A stretch of DNA of 64,000 nucleotides from Bryobacter aggregatus MPL3 (GCF_000702445.1 NZ_JNIF01000004.1:930001-994000), one strand, 5' to 3'; counted from the stretch's first letter, positions 16,396-24,930 are shown. Program-made: numbers and translations. Notes: a model not told the origin generated them from the letters alone.

Positions 16396-17367
16396 ATGCG
16401 GTGTAGTTACTGTAAAGGCAAAATCGGCTTCTGGCGCGGTCTCTCGGATCGAGAGTATTGCAATGAGGAGCATCGCCGTCGTGGCCGGAATGTCACCGCC
16501 AGGCAAGCTCGCGAGAGCCTCATCTATGGCGACGAAGAGCTCTATGAGGTTGGCAATGAGGAGCGCAAGCAAAAACAGAAGCACTCCAAGCTGCAGGCGC
16601 AGATCATTGTTGTCTTGTCTACTGTCATGATTGGCGTCCTTGCGTTTTCTGCCGCCACAGGAAGCAGCGGCGGCACGCTCCACCAGCGGACCGTCTCCCT
16701 GACCGGAGAGCTTTCGCGCAGCAGTCCGCTCCTCTCGCAGGCGACCAATTACATCAAATCGATGTTGCCCAGCTCTCCGCCTGTCCGCATTCATGACGAC
16801 TTTACTGCCGGAATTGTCAGTTGGATGGGGGCCCGGACTTCCGATTGGTCCGTCGCTGGGGGCACTCTGCGTCCTGCCGGTCTACGGGTCTGGAAGCCAT
16901 CGGTGCAATTGTCGGATTACCGGCTTGAATTTGAAGGCCAGATCGACCGGAACGCCATGAGCTGGGCTTTCCGTGCTCCCGATCTGCGGAATTACTATGC
17001 CACCAAGATTGTTCTGAAAAAAACTAGTGGTGCAACCGTTGCAGATCTGGTTCGCTACACGGTCTTGAACGGTGCGGAACGCGACCGGTTGCGCCTGCCA
17101 CTTCCCATCGCCATCCAGCCCGATACGCTTTATCACGTGCAAATGAGCGTCCGGGGAGATCAGTTCATTACGAAGGTCAACGGACAGGTCGTCGATTCCT
17201 GGAAAGACAATCGTCTGAAGCGGGGCGGAATCGGCTTCTTCTCCGATAAGGGCGAGACGGCGTCGATCCATTGGGTGGATGTTCGCGAAGAACGGGATGG
17301 CATCTTCAATCGTCTTTTTTCACTTGGATTCTTCGTGCTGCCTGTTGCATTCGAGACCTTGGACTGA
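16396..17367 (+). CDS. Membrane protein with N-terminal zinc-finger-like motif and extracytoplasmic LamG/DUF1080-like domain
   Basis: 323 aa and not a family I can name. Residues 1-30 hold CSYCKGKIGFWRG..YCNEEHR, a CxxC...CxxxH cluster that looks like a small zinc finger. A charged segment (GNEERKQKQKHSKLQ) then leads into one membrane helix at about 72-95. After a Ser/Gly linker, residues 135-300 resemble a concanavalin/DUF1080 beta-sandwich: DDFTAGIVSWMGARTSDWSV, YRLEFEGQIDRNAMSWAF, GGIGFFSDKGETASIHWVDV. The expected topology is zinc finger in the cytoplasm and carbohydrate-type sandwich outside. The gene has a 192-bp upstream gap with hairpins. Its last 62 bp overlap the convergent DCC gene. 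Confidence 0.7.
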   Translation: MRCSYCKGKIGFWRGLSDREYCNEEHRRRGRNVTARQARESLIYGDEELYEVGNEERKQKQKHSKLQAQIIVVLSTVMIGVLAFSAATGSSGGTLHQRTVSLTGELSRSSPLLSQATNYIKSMLPSSPPVRIHDDFTAGIVSWMGARTSDWSVAGGTLRPAGLRVWKPSVQLSDYRLEFEGQIDRNAMSWAFRAPDLRNYYATKIVLKKTSGATVADLVRYTVLNGAERDRLRLPLPIAIQPDTLYHVQMSVRGDQFITKVNGQVVDSWKDNRLKRGGIGFFSDKGETASIHWVDVREERDGIFNRLFSLGFFVLPVAFETLD

Positions 17368-17728
17368 GCTCGCAGAACTCCTTCTTGCCAAAGACCCGGT
17401 AGCGCGACTTGGCAATCGCCGTATATACGCTGTCCCGCAACGCCAAGGGAAACAAACGAAGCCAACTGAGCGATCTCCACGGCCAGCCCAGATGCCAGAA
17501 GATGCGGAGCGCCGCGTCGCTTTTGCGCAGCCCGATGCCGTTCTCGATCAGCACCACGGAGTCCACCGATTGCGGCGCAAAACCCGCTTCGGACAACAGT
17601 CGCAGGCCCTCTTCACTCTGCAAGGGGACAAACTCGAATCTCTTCCGCCGATCCTGGCGCATCACAAAGGAAACGAAGCTGTCGCAAAGGTTACAGTAGC
17701 CGTCAAAGAGTACAAATAAACGGCTCAT
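17306..17728 (-). CDS. DCC (DUF393) thiol-disulfide oxidoreductase-like protein
   Basis: 140 aa, typical length. The name-giving motif sits at the N-terminus, LFVLFDGYCNLCDSFVSFVM, with DGxCxLC as a thioredoxin-like CxxC. FVPLQSEEGLRLL and VVLIENGIGLRKSDAALRI follow, as in other DCC proteins. They are predicted cytoplasmic thiol-disulfide proteins of unknown substrate. A TATGAT box ends 8 nt before the ATG at 17728, so the message is probably leaderless. That box overlaps in reverse the box in front of tRNA-Leu. The 3' end overlaps the LamG-type gene by 62 bp, one of the longer convergent overlaps in the window. Confidence 0.85.
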   Translation of the reverse strand: MSRLFVLFDGYCNLCDSFVSFVMRQDRRKRFEFVPLQSEEGLRLLSEAGFAPQSVDSVVLIENGIGLRKSDAALRIFWHLGWPWRSLSWLRLFPLALRDSVYTAIAKSRYRVFGKKEFCELSPRSRMQQAARRIQVKKDD

Positions 17729-17735
17729 TGAGGGT

Positions 17736-17742
17736 TATCATA
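17736..17742. promoter_or_regulatory. Overlapping divergent -10 boxes for tRNA-Leu and the DCC gene
   Basis: Plus strand TATCAT (17736-17741) ends 8 nt before the first base of tRNA-Leu at 17750. Minus strand TATGAT (17742-17737) ends 8 nt before the DCC start codon. The two boxes share five base pairs, so one symmetric element can drive both units. Confidence 0.5.
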
Positions 17743-17749
17743 GAGTAAC

Positions 17750-17834
17750 GCGGTCGTGGCGAAATTGGCAGACGCACTAGACTTAGGATCTAGCGGGGCA
17801 ACCCATCCGAGTTCAAGTCTCGGCGACCGCACCA
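17750..17834 (+). tRNA. tRNA-Leu, anticodon UAG
   Basis: 85 nt including the encoded CCA. The 7-bp acceptor stem GCGGTCG/CGACCGC pairs perfectly, the anticodon stem CTAGA/TCTAG closes loop CTTAGGA with anticodon TAG at 17784-17786, and a variable arm of class II type plus GTTCAAGTC T-loop are present. It reads leucine CUA (and CUN by wobble). The mature end CCA is followed directly by coding sequence of the M24-like gene in an open frame that runs through the tRNA. Confidence 0.97.
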
Positions 17835-17845
17835 GGCTCATCGAG

Positions 17846-19195
17846 CTGGATTGGCCGGGCTTTGACAACACGCTCGACGCCCTTTTCCCTCCCCCCACTC
17901 TCCATGCCAGTCGCCTTGAGGCTTTTGCACAGACGCTCGAACGGCGTGGCTTTACGCATGCCGTGGTCTACGGTGATCGGGAACACTTTGCAAATCTCCA
18001 TTTTCTGACCGGCTTCGATCCGCGTTTTGAAGAGGCCTTGCTTCTGGTCCGGCCGCAAGGGAAACCGCTGCTTCTGGTCGGCAATGAATGTGTCGCCTAT
18101 CTTCCGATCAGTCCACCCTGGAAGCTCGGTCAGCTGCGGCACGAACGCTACCAGCCCTTCTCACTCGAAGACCAGCCCCGCAATCAGTCCAGAACAATCG
18201 AGGCGATCTTCCGGGAGGAAGGCATCAGCGCTGGTTCCCGGATTGCCGCCATCGGATGGAAGACCTATTCCAACCCGCTCGCGAGCGACCTGCCCTCCTA
18301 TCTGGTCGATACACTGCGCAGCTTGGCCGGGCCCGATTCCGTCCGCAACGCAACTGGCTGGCTGATTCATAATTTGAGAGTTCACGCCTCGCCTTTCGAT
18401 CTTGCGAGCTTCGAGGCGAATAACGTCAAGGCCTCAGAGGCGATGCGCCGCATCCAGTTCGCCCTGCGTCCCGGTTTGAGTGATCAGGAATTACTCGCAG
18501 AAGCGAGCCGCTACGATGGCACGCCGCTGTCCTGCCATATGGGATGCAAGACGGGACCCAAACGAGTCAGCCTGGCCAGCCCCTCCGGCAATCGCATCGA
18601 GAGCGGCAATACCTGGTCCGCGAACATTGCCTACTGGGGGGCGAATATCTGCCGCTCCAACTGGGTGGCTCATGACGAGAGGGATCTCCCTGCCCCGGCT
18701 CGCGATTATGTGGCTGCCTTTGCCGCGCCTTATTTCACGGCCTTCGCCAACTGGCTGGAGAACCTCGAAGAAGGCGCAGCTTGCTCGGCTCTCTTTGACC
18801 AGATCCATCGCGAACTGCCGCAGGAGCTGTTCCATATCGAGCTGAATCCGGGACATCTCATTTCCTATGAGGAGTGGCCCAGTTCTCCGTTCTATGCCGA
18901 TTCCCAAGTCACACTGAGCTCAGGTATGGTGATCCAGTCTGATATCATTCCGAGCCATCCGGTCTACGCTTCGACACGTGCCGAGGACGGCTATGCCATT
19001 GCCAGCCGCGAACTCCAGCGCACCCTCCAACAGGACTATCCGCATGCATGGAAGCGCATCAGCCAACGCCGCGATTTCCTCCACAATGTGCTGGGCATCG
19101 AGATTCCCGACAGCCTGCTGCCCTTGTCCAACACGGCGGGCATCGTTGCTCCCTACGCTTTGGCGCCTCGCCGCATCTTTGCACGCGCCTGTTAA
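17846..19195 (+). CDS. Degenerate M24 (creatinase/prolidase-fold) peptidase-like protein, start codon unclear
   Basis: About 449 aa if it starts at the CTG at 17846. A creatinase N-terminal domain begins near ASRLEAFAQTLERRGFTHAV and the M24 pita-bread domain fills the C-terminal half. The metal ligands of active M24 enzymes are altered: where family members have a VDxG-type and an SDITR-type aspartate, this protein has TWSANIAYWGANICRSNWV. The late GH and E segments (NPGHLISYEEWP, IQSDIIP) are only partly kept, so it is probably not a metallopeptidase. No ATG, GTG or TTG occurs in frame between the tRNA-Leu end (17834) and GTG in AVVYGD, which lies inside the domain. The start must be CTG 17846, ATC 17840, or GTG 17756 inside the tRNA. 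Confidence 0.65.
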   Translation: MDWPGFDNTLDALFPPPTLHASRLEAFAQTLERRGFTHAVVYGDREHFANLHFLTGFDPRFEEALLLVRPQGKPLLLVGNECVAYLPISPPWKLGQLRHERYQPFSLEDQPRNQSRTIEAIFREEGISAGSRIAAIGWKTYSNPLASDLPSYLVDTLRSLAGPDSVRNATGWLIHNLRVHASPFDLASFEANNVKASEAMRRIQFALRPGLSDQELLAEASRYDGTPLSCHMGCKTGPKRVSLASPSGNRIESGNTWSANIAYWGANICRSNWVAHDERDLPAPARDYVAAFAAPYFTAFANWLENLEEGAACSALFDQIHRELPQELFHIELNPGHLISYEEWPSSPFYADSQVTLSSGMVIQSDIIPSHPVYASTRAEDGYAIASRELQRTLQQDYPHAWKRISQRRDFLHNVLGIEIPDSLLPLSNTAGIVAPYALAPRRIFARAC

Positions 19196-19258
19196 ACTGC
19201 AAACAGTTCCGAGCGGCCCCTGTTGCCTCCGCACCATTTTTTCTCTGAGGCCATTTGC

Positions 19259-20842
19259 TTGAATCGCACACTCTCCTCCTTCCTCGCTCTCACTTTAGCC
19301 GGCACCCTGATGGCCGAAGAGACGATCAATTTGTCCATTGCCAACCGGATCAAAACTGAGGCATTTTACAACTCGCAGATCATGGACCATCTCTTTTACC
19401 TGGCCGATGTCTATGGACCGAGATTGAATAATTCACCCGGGCACAAAGCCGCCGCGAGTTGGGCAATCGAACGGCTGAAGGGCTACGGTTTGACCAATGC
19501 GAAGCTCGAGGGCTGGGGACCTTTTGGCCAGAGCTGGCAATTGAAGCACTTCTCAGCGCACATGATCATGCCGCAGTATGCGCCGCTCATTGGCTTTCCG
19601 TTAGCCTGGACCGGTCCGACGGCGGGTCCTGTCCAGGCCGATGTCACCTTCCAGCTTCTGCGCAACGAGGCGGACCTGGAGAAGGCCAAAGGCAAGATCC
19701 GCGGCAAGATCGTCCTCGCGGTGGACAAGAAAGTGATCAACCCGAGCTTTGAGCCGCTGGCCCGCCGTCTCAGCGATGCCGATCTTCTCGCCCGTACCAA
19801 CACTCTCGACCCTTCCCGTTCCAGCTTCGGCCCGGCCACTCCACCTGTCGATCGGGAGGCGCTGCGCCGCTTTCGGGCTCGCGTCAATCAGTTTCTGATC
19901 GATGAGGGCGCGGTCGCGATGATCACCTATGGCACCAACGGCGATGGTGGAACGGTCTTCGGCACCGATGGCGGCTCGCGCGATCCCAAAGACCCCGTTC
20001 CACCACCCACCATCGTCCTCACCCCCGAACACTACAACCGCATGGCCCGTCTGATCGAACACCAGATTCCTGTTCGCATGGAACTCGATGTGCAAGTCGC
20101 CTTCCTCAAGGACAATCTGAATTCCTTCAATGTCATTGCCGAGATTCCGGGCACTGACAAGAAGGAGGAAGTGGTGATGCTCGGTGGGCATCTTGATTCC
20201 TGGCACGCCTCGACCGGTGCGACCGACAATGCCACGGGTGTCTCGGTTGCGATCGAAGCGGTGCGGATTCTGAAGAGTCTGCAGGTGCCGCTGCGCCGTA
20301 CGGTGCGCATTGCGCTGTGGGGTGGTGAGGAACAGGGTTTGCTTGGCTCGATGGCTTATGTCCAGGAACACTTTGCCAACCGCCAGACGATGCAGCCTAC
20401 GACGGAGTATTCAAAGTTGTCGGCCTACTACAACGATGACACCGGCACAGGCCGCTTCCGTGGTATCAGCATCGGTGGCAACGATATGGTCAAGCCTATT
20501 TTTGAGAAGTGGCTGGAGCCCTTTCACGATCTGGGTGCAAAGACCATCGCCGGTACAGTGGCGCCTCCCACGCGCCAACCAGGTGGCACCGATCACACCA
20601 GCTTCACCTGGATCGGATTGCCTGGCTTCGGCTTTCTCCAGGATCCGATGGAGTACGCGACGCGTACGCACCATTCGAACATGGACAACTACGATCGCGT
20701 CGTTCCTGGCGATGTGATGCAAGCTGCCGCCATCATGGCGTGGTTTGTCTATAACACTGCGAATCGCGAGGAGATGATGCCGCGCGTGCCGATGCCGAAG
20801 CCTCTGACAAGTTCGACGACGAATTCGACGTCGAGCCGCTAG
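19259..20842 (+). CDS. Exported M28 family zinc aminopeptidase-like
   Basis: 527 aa from a TTG at 19259, chosen because GAGG lies 8 nt upstream and it yields a signal peptide (MNRTLSSFLALTLAGTLMA). The ATG at 19223 would add a charged tail ahead of it. An inserted PA-like region precedes the peptidase core. Zinc ligands of M28 are visible in order: GGHLDSWHAS (His and Asp), GATDNATG (bridging Asp), WGGEEQGLLGS (catalytic Glu pair), YYNDDTGTGR (Asp) and THHSNMDNYDRV (last His). It should release N-terminal amino acids from peptides in the periplasm or outside. It is convergent with the kinase gene; their stops overlap at 20839-20842. Confidence 0.88.
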   Translation: MNRTLSSFLALTLAGTLMAEETINLSIANRIKTEAFYNSQIMDHLFYLADVYGPRLNNSPGHKAAASWAIERLKGYGLTNAKLEGWGPFGQSWQLKHFSAHMIMPQYAPLIGFPLAWTGPTAGPVQADVTFQLLRNEADLEKAKGKIRGKIVLAVDKKVINPSFEPLARRLSDADLLARTNTLDPSRSSFGPATPPVDREALRRFRARVNQFLIDEGAVAMITYGTNGDGGTVFGTDGGSRDPKDPVPPPTIVLTPEHYNRMARLIEHQIPVRMELDVQVAFLKDNLNSFNVIAEIPGTDKKEEVVMLGGHLDSWHASTGATDNATGVSVAIEAVRILKSLQVPLRRTVRIALWGGEEQGLLGSMAYVQEHFANRQTMQPTTEYSKLSAYYNDDTGTGRFRGISIGGNDMVKPIFEKWLEPFHDLGAKTIAGTVAPPTRQPGGTDHTSFTWIGLPGFGFLQDPMEYATRTHHSNMDNYDRVVPGDVMQAAAIMAWFVYNTANREEMMPRVPMPKPLTSSTTNSTSSR

Positions 20843-22524
20843 CCGCGCGCCGCCACCAACCCAATGCCCGCGGCGGTGGGGATCTCATCATTCTCTACCG
20901 CCGCCTTCTTGCTTTCTGCGTCAGGCAGATGGGTCTTCCACCAATCTGCAGCCGCATCTTCGCACCACTCCTTGACGTCATCGAGTGCCCGCAGGCGCCG
21001 CAACAACTCGCGGGCGCTTTGAATTCTGTTTGCGGGCTTCTTCTCCAGCAGGTCCATCACAATTTGTTCCAGCCCGGGAGAAAGCTGGGCACCCAGCCGG
21101 ATGCTGGGGAGCACCGGTGTTTTCTGCACATGCGCCAACGCCATGGCTGTGGGAGTGGGTTCCGCAAAGACAAGTTGGCCGGTCAATAAATAGTAGGCGA
21201 CGCAACCGAGCGAATAGAGATCGGCCCTGCCGTCGATTCCCTCTTCGCCGAGCGCGATTTCCGGGGGGAGATAGGCTGGCGTTCCAGTAGCGATTCCGTC
21301 CATCGTCAGGAGATTTGCTTCTCCATCCAGAACCCGGGTCTTCACCAAGCCAAAATCCAATACTTTGATGAAGTCGTAGTGAACGCCAATCTTTGCCATC
21401 ACAAGATTCTTCGGTTTGATGTCCCGATGCACCATCCCCGCGTGATGGGCTTCCTCGAGTGAGGCGGCAACTCCTTGCAGCACTTTCACGACGCGACCGG
21501 GTGGCATGGGGCCAAAACGTTCGACGATGGTCTGGAGATCAATGCCGTCCAGCATCTCCATCACGTAATAGTACGTTTCATCCTTGGTGCGGCCGTAATC
21601 GTAGAGAGCAACGGTATGCGGACTCCGCAGGCTGGCCGTCGCCTTTGCTTCCCGCTCAAAGCGTTGCCGCATCAGGCTTCCCTGCTTGCCACTTGCCTCT
21701 GCCAGCACATCGCCACGGATCAGTTTAACGGCCGCATCGCGGGCGAGCATCGTATGCTTGGCCCGCCACACTTCTCCCATTCCTCCCTTGCCAATCAGAT
21801 AGTCCAGCTTGTAGCTGCCCATCTCTTCAGCCTTGACTTGCTTCCACTGCATCGCAAAGATGCGCGCATTCAGCACATACATCCACACGGCCATCACAAC
21901 AATGGGCAGGATCCAGATCAGAAGCCGGTTCCAGGGCAGCGGTGTGTAACCGTGCAGATGCAGATTGAGGACGTAAGCCGCAGGCCAGGCGAGACAACTC
22001 AGCGCGGCGGCGAGGAGGGATTTCAGCGGAGCATTCGGCAGCAGAAGGCCACACAGCGCAAGCCAGATTGCGACGCCGCTATGGCCCAGGACAGGATCGC
22101 TGGGATCCCAAGGGATGGAGGTCTCAAAGATCGAAATCGCAAAGGCGACGCCGGACTGGAACACAATCCCCAGATCGAGAAGGGCTTGCTTGCTCACCCA
22201 TCCCTTGCGCTGGATGGTGAGGAAGCCCAGAGAAAGCAGGAGTACTCCGGCCATTGCCAATTGATTGGAGAGAAGACGGAAAGCGGTGGCAAACTCGGGT
22301 TGTAGCCAGCATTCGAGCCCTAGTACGACGACCGTCGCAACGGCGCACAGTGTTGAAATCCAGCACAGCCGGGCGGCTGTTTTCTCCAGTAGAGCTGGGG
22401 GGAGTTTGTAGGTTCCGGGACTCGGCGAAGCTTCGGCACCCCCACTACTCGCGCGCAAGATATCCATAAGGTCTTCTTCGGTTGGATTCCGATCCGCGAA
22501 ATTGGTTGCAGGAGATGTTAGCAC
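20839..22524 (-). CDS. Ser/Thr protein kinase with N-terminal six-helix membrane domain
   Basis: 561 aa from GTG 22524 (ATG 22467 is an alternative). Residues 52-220 hold about six hydrophobic helices. The Hanks-type kinase domain follows at 240-510: IGKGGMGEVWRA (P-loop), AAVKLIRG with ATP lysine K267, MVHRDIKPKN with catalytic D368, VLDFGLVKT with D390 of DFG, GTPAYLPPE and DLYSLGCVAYYLLTG. All catalytic residues are present, so it should be active. Most bacterial PknB-type kinases have kinase first and a C-terminal sensor; here the order is reversed and there is almost no extracytoplasmic domain, so it probably senses a membrane signal or partner. A C-terminal tail of about 50 residues is uncharacterised. 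The gene is monocistronic. Confidence 0.9.
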   Translation of the reverse strand: MLTSPATNFADRNPTEEDLMDILRASSGGAEASPSPGTYKLPPALLEKTAARLCWISTLCAVATVVVLGLECWLQPEFATAFRLLSNQLAMAGVLLLSLGFLTIQRKGWVSKQALLDLGIVFQSGVAFAISIFETSIPWDPSDPVLGHSGVAIWLALCGLLLPNAPLKSLLAAALSCLAWPAAYVLNLHLHGYTPLPWNRLLIWILPIVVMAVWMYVLNARIFAMQWKQVKAEEMGSYKLDYLIGKGGMGEVWRAKHTMLARDAAVKLIRGDVLAEASGKQGSLMRQRFEREAKATASLRSPHTVALYDYGRTKDETYYYVMEMLDGIDLQTIVERFGPMPPGRVVKVLQGVAASLEEAHHAGMVHRDIKPKNLVMAKIGVHYDFIKVLDFGLVKTRVLDGEANLLTMDGIATGTPAYLPPEIALGEEGIDGRADLYSLGCVAYYLLTGQLVFAEPTPTAMALAHVQKTPVLPSIRLGAQLSPGLEQIVMDLLEKKPANRIQSARELLRRLRALDDVKEWCEDAAADWWKTHLPDAESKKAAVENDEIPTAAGIGLVAARG

Positions 22525-22565
22525 TCACTAATAAACGCGGCGTGAGGGCGCGAAAAGGCTCAGGT

Positions 22566-22952
22566 CTACCAGAGGACCCGGACTGGGTATTGCGCAAAGG
22601 CGCGATCTGACGTGACGATCACCATTCCCTGCACGAGCGCCTGGGCGATCAACATCCGGTCAAAGGGATCGCGATGGAGCATCGGGAGCTTTTCGGCAGT
22701 GAGTGCATCTTCCTCGGTGAGCGGAAGCGTCTCGATACCCGATTCGTTGCGCAGTTCTGGAATCAGGACTTCAGGCCGCTCCGGGAGTTCCAACTGGCCT
22801 TGGGCGTACTTCCTTGAGATCTCCCAAGCCGACACAGCGCTCAGATAGACCTCGTTCTGTTCGTCACAAATGGCGACCCGCACCTTCGCGGAAAGTGCGG
22901 GCGAATCGGAGACAAACCAGAGAAAGGCGCAGGTATCGAGCAGCAGCTTCAC
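22566..22952 (-). CDS. PIN-domain toxin (VapC family)
   Basis: 128 aa. The four acidic residues of the PIN nuclease are in place: D6 (LLLDTCAFLWF), the glutamate in VSAWEISRKY, the first aspartate of HRDPFDRMLIAQA and the one in VTSDRAF. VapC toxins are Mg-dependent RNases that cut tRNA or rRNA. Its ATG overlaps the stop of the upstream antitoxin gene by 4 bp (22949-22952), the usual toxin-antitoxin order. The pair is flanked by the kinase gene and a GMC oxidoreductase gene and shows no sign of recent transfer in base composition. Confidence 0.9.
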   Translation of the reverse strand: MKLLLDTCAFLWFVSDSPALSAKVRVAICDEQNEVYLSAVSAWEISRKYAQGQLELPERPEVLIPELRNESGIETLPLTEEDALTAEKLPMLHRDPFDRMLIAQALVQGMVIVTSDRAFAQYPVRVLW

Positions 22953-23230
22953 TGCCCGGCAGCCTTGGCCTGGAGCGGAAAGACGGGGGCGCCCTCAAAA
23001 TCAGAAAGCTCCTGCTCGCTCATTGGAGCAAAGCAATCTTCCGTCCAGCTCATCCTGCCCTTGAGCAAGCCGGGGACTCGCTTCCGCGCCGCAGCAGGCT
23101 TGGGCGCGATGGGGCGAATCTCGGCAATGGGTTTGTTATGGCGATTGATCACAACGGTCACGCCCGCTACTACCTGGTCGAGAATCTTCGACAGATGAGT
23201 CTTTGCGTCTTGGATACTGAACTGATCCAT
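22949..23230 (-). CDS. Phd/YefM-type antitoxin
   Basis: 93 aa from the ATG at 23230, which has AGGA 7 nt upstream; an in-frame TTG at 23236 is less likely. The N-terminal DNA-binding Phd/YefM domain is plain: FSIQDAKTHLSKILDQVVAG, followed by VVINRHNKPIAEIRPI. The C-terminal 45 residues (RKRVPGLLKGRMSW..LSDFEGAPVFPL) are the toxin-neutralising part. It should bind and inhibit the PIN toxin and autoregulate the promoter lying in the AT-rich segment just upstream (23241-23275). Confidence 0.88.
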   Translation of the reverse strand: MDQFSIQDAKTHLSKILDQVVAGVTVVINRHNKPIAEIRPIAPKPAAARKRVPGLLKGRMSWTEDCFAPMSEQELSDFEGAPVFPLQAKAAGQ

Positions 23231-23274
23231 GACCAAATCCTATCACTATTCTGGTTTAAAATATAGTCTAATTC

Positions 23275-24930
23275 TCAACCTCTTTTCCCGGGATGACCGG
23301 CCGCGAGGATCCGTTCGCTGGTCCGGAAAGCCAAGGCCTGAATGGTTAACGAGGGGTTGAAGCCTCCATTGGTCACATGTACACTGCCGTCGGCGATGTA
23401 GACATTGGAAGTTCCGAAGACCCGGCAATCACGATCCACCACGCCTAACTTCGCCTCAGAGGCCATGCGTGCCGTTCCTGCCTGATGCTGGCCGCCGGAC
23501 AATCCCATTCCCGGGAGAGTCTCGACTACTTCAATGGCGCCGGCTGCCCGCAGCCACTCTGCTGCTCTGGCTGCCACATACTTTCCGGTCTTCAAGTCCG
23601 ACGGATGCTTGCGCCCGCTGAGCCGTAGGGTGGGAATTCCCCAGGCATCCTTGGCCACCGGGTCGATCTCGACACGATTCTCCCAGCGCGGCACTTCCTG
23701 TACGGGACCCTTGACGCCCATCGATCGTTTGTACCAGCGCCGCTGCCAGTCCTTATGCGCCTGGCCCCAGCGGGGGGCTCCGGGAGGCCGCACACTGCGG
23801 GCGAACAGATAGGGCAGACGGATGAACTCGTTCGCCAGCATTCCGCCGCCGACACAGCCTTCATTCCCATGATTGTGATCGCACAGCGCGACCCTTGCCG
23901 CAGGCCCCACGCCATCCCAGGTTTCCTGCTCAAAGAGCCCGAAAGCGCCGCTGTAGGCATGTCCCTGGAGATTGCGGCCCACCCAATCATAACGATTGCC
24001 GAGTCCATTGGGGTGCATTGCATTCTTGGAGTTCAAGAGCAAGCGCGGAGTCTCGGTTGCACTTGCGGCCACCACAACCACCCGGGCGAGTTGCTCGACC
24101 AGTTCGCCGTCGGCATTGAAATAAGCGACACCGCGCGCATCGCCTTTCTTGTCCAGAAGAACTTCTTTCACCACGCATTCCGTGCGCAACTTGCAATGGC
24201 CGGTTGCGATCGCTCTCGGAATCACGGTAACGGCGGTGGAACTCTTGGCATCCACCTCGCAGCGGAAACCGACACAGTGCGGACATTGCACGCAGGCGGG
24301 CCTGCCCTGGTAGGGGATTGAATTGATCGCCATCGGAATCGGAAACGGATGCCAGCCCAGCTTTCTCGCTGCGGGAGCCAGTAAGGAAGCCTCCCGGTTG
24401 AAAGGCAAGGGTGGCATGGGATAGTCTTTGCTGCGTTTGCCCTCAAAGTGATTGGCACCCGCCTTGCCGCTGACTCCAATCTCCCACTCGGCCTTGGCAT
24501 AGTAGGGCTCCAGTTCCTCATAGCGGAGGGGCCAATCCTCGAGCGTCGATCCCGCGGGGGCGCCATAGGTGCTGCGCATCTGGAAGTCTTTCGGCAGAAA
24601 GCGCCAGGCCATGGCCCCATAGCTGAGGGTGCCACCCCCGACGCAGGCAGCCACATTGTTGTAAGCGCCATCACTGGGAAGCACTTTGACCCAACGGCCA
24701 TTCTCTGCCTCGCGAATCCGGAGATGCCGTGTATCATCCGGTCCGAACGCGTTGCCGAGGACGGTGGTGCGCTGGGAGTGCAACTCCGAGTGTCCGGTTT
24801 CTGCAAAGGTCTGTGCTCGGCCTCTTTCGAGGAGAACGACATTCCAACCCGCCTTGGCGAGCTCATAGGCCACCACGCCTCCGCCGCCGCCGGCTCCAAC
24901 GATGACGGCGTCCACAGGATCAAGCGCCAT
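23275..24930 (-). CDS. GMC-family FAD oxidoreductase (large subunit of a gluconate-dehydrogenase-type complex)
   Basis: 551 aa. The FAD-binding fold is at the N-terminus (AVIVGAGGGGGVVAYELAKAG). A cysteine cluster, ACVQCPHCVGFRCEVDAKS, is typical of the membrane-associated gluconate/fructose/sorbitol dehydrogenase branch, and the catalytic histidine region GGQHQAGTARM and the C-terminal VYIADGSVHVTNGGFNPSLT complete the domain. It oxidises a polyol or sugar acid and passes electrons to a cytochrome or quinone. The small subunit gene lies directly upstream and overlaps by 11 bp; no cytochrome c subunit gene is adjacent. Substrate unknown. Confidence 0.88.
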   Translation of the reverse strand: MALDPVDAVIVGAGGGGGVVAYELAKAGWNVVLLERGRAQTFAETGHSELHSQRTTVLGNAFGPDDTRHLRIREAENGRWVKVLPSDGAYNNVAACVGGGTLSYGAMAWRFLPKDFQMRSTYGAPAGSTLEDWPLRYEELEPYYAKAEWEIGVSGKAGANHFEGKRSKDYPMPPLPFNREASLLAPAARKLGWHPFPIPMAINSIPYQGRPACVQCPHCVGFRCEVDAKSSTAVTVIPRAIATGHCKLRTECVVKEVLLDKKGDARGVAYFNADGELVEQLARVVVVAASATETPRLLLNSKNAMHPNGLGNRYDWVGRNLQGHAYSGAFGLFEQETWDGVGPAARVALCDHNHGNEGCVGGGMLANEFIRLPYLFARSVRPPGAPRWGQAHKDWQRRWYKRSMGVKGPVQEVPRWENRVEIDPVAKDAWGIPTLRLSGRKHPSDLKTGKYVAARAAEWLRAAGAIEVVETLPGMGLSGGQHQAGTARMASEAKLGVVDRDCRVFGTSNVYIADGSVHVTNGGFNPSLTIQALAFRTSERILAAGHPGKRG

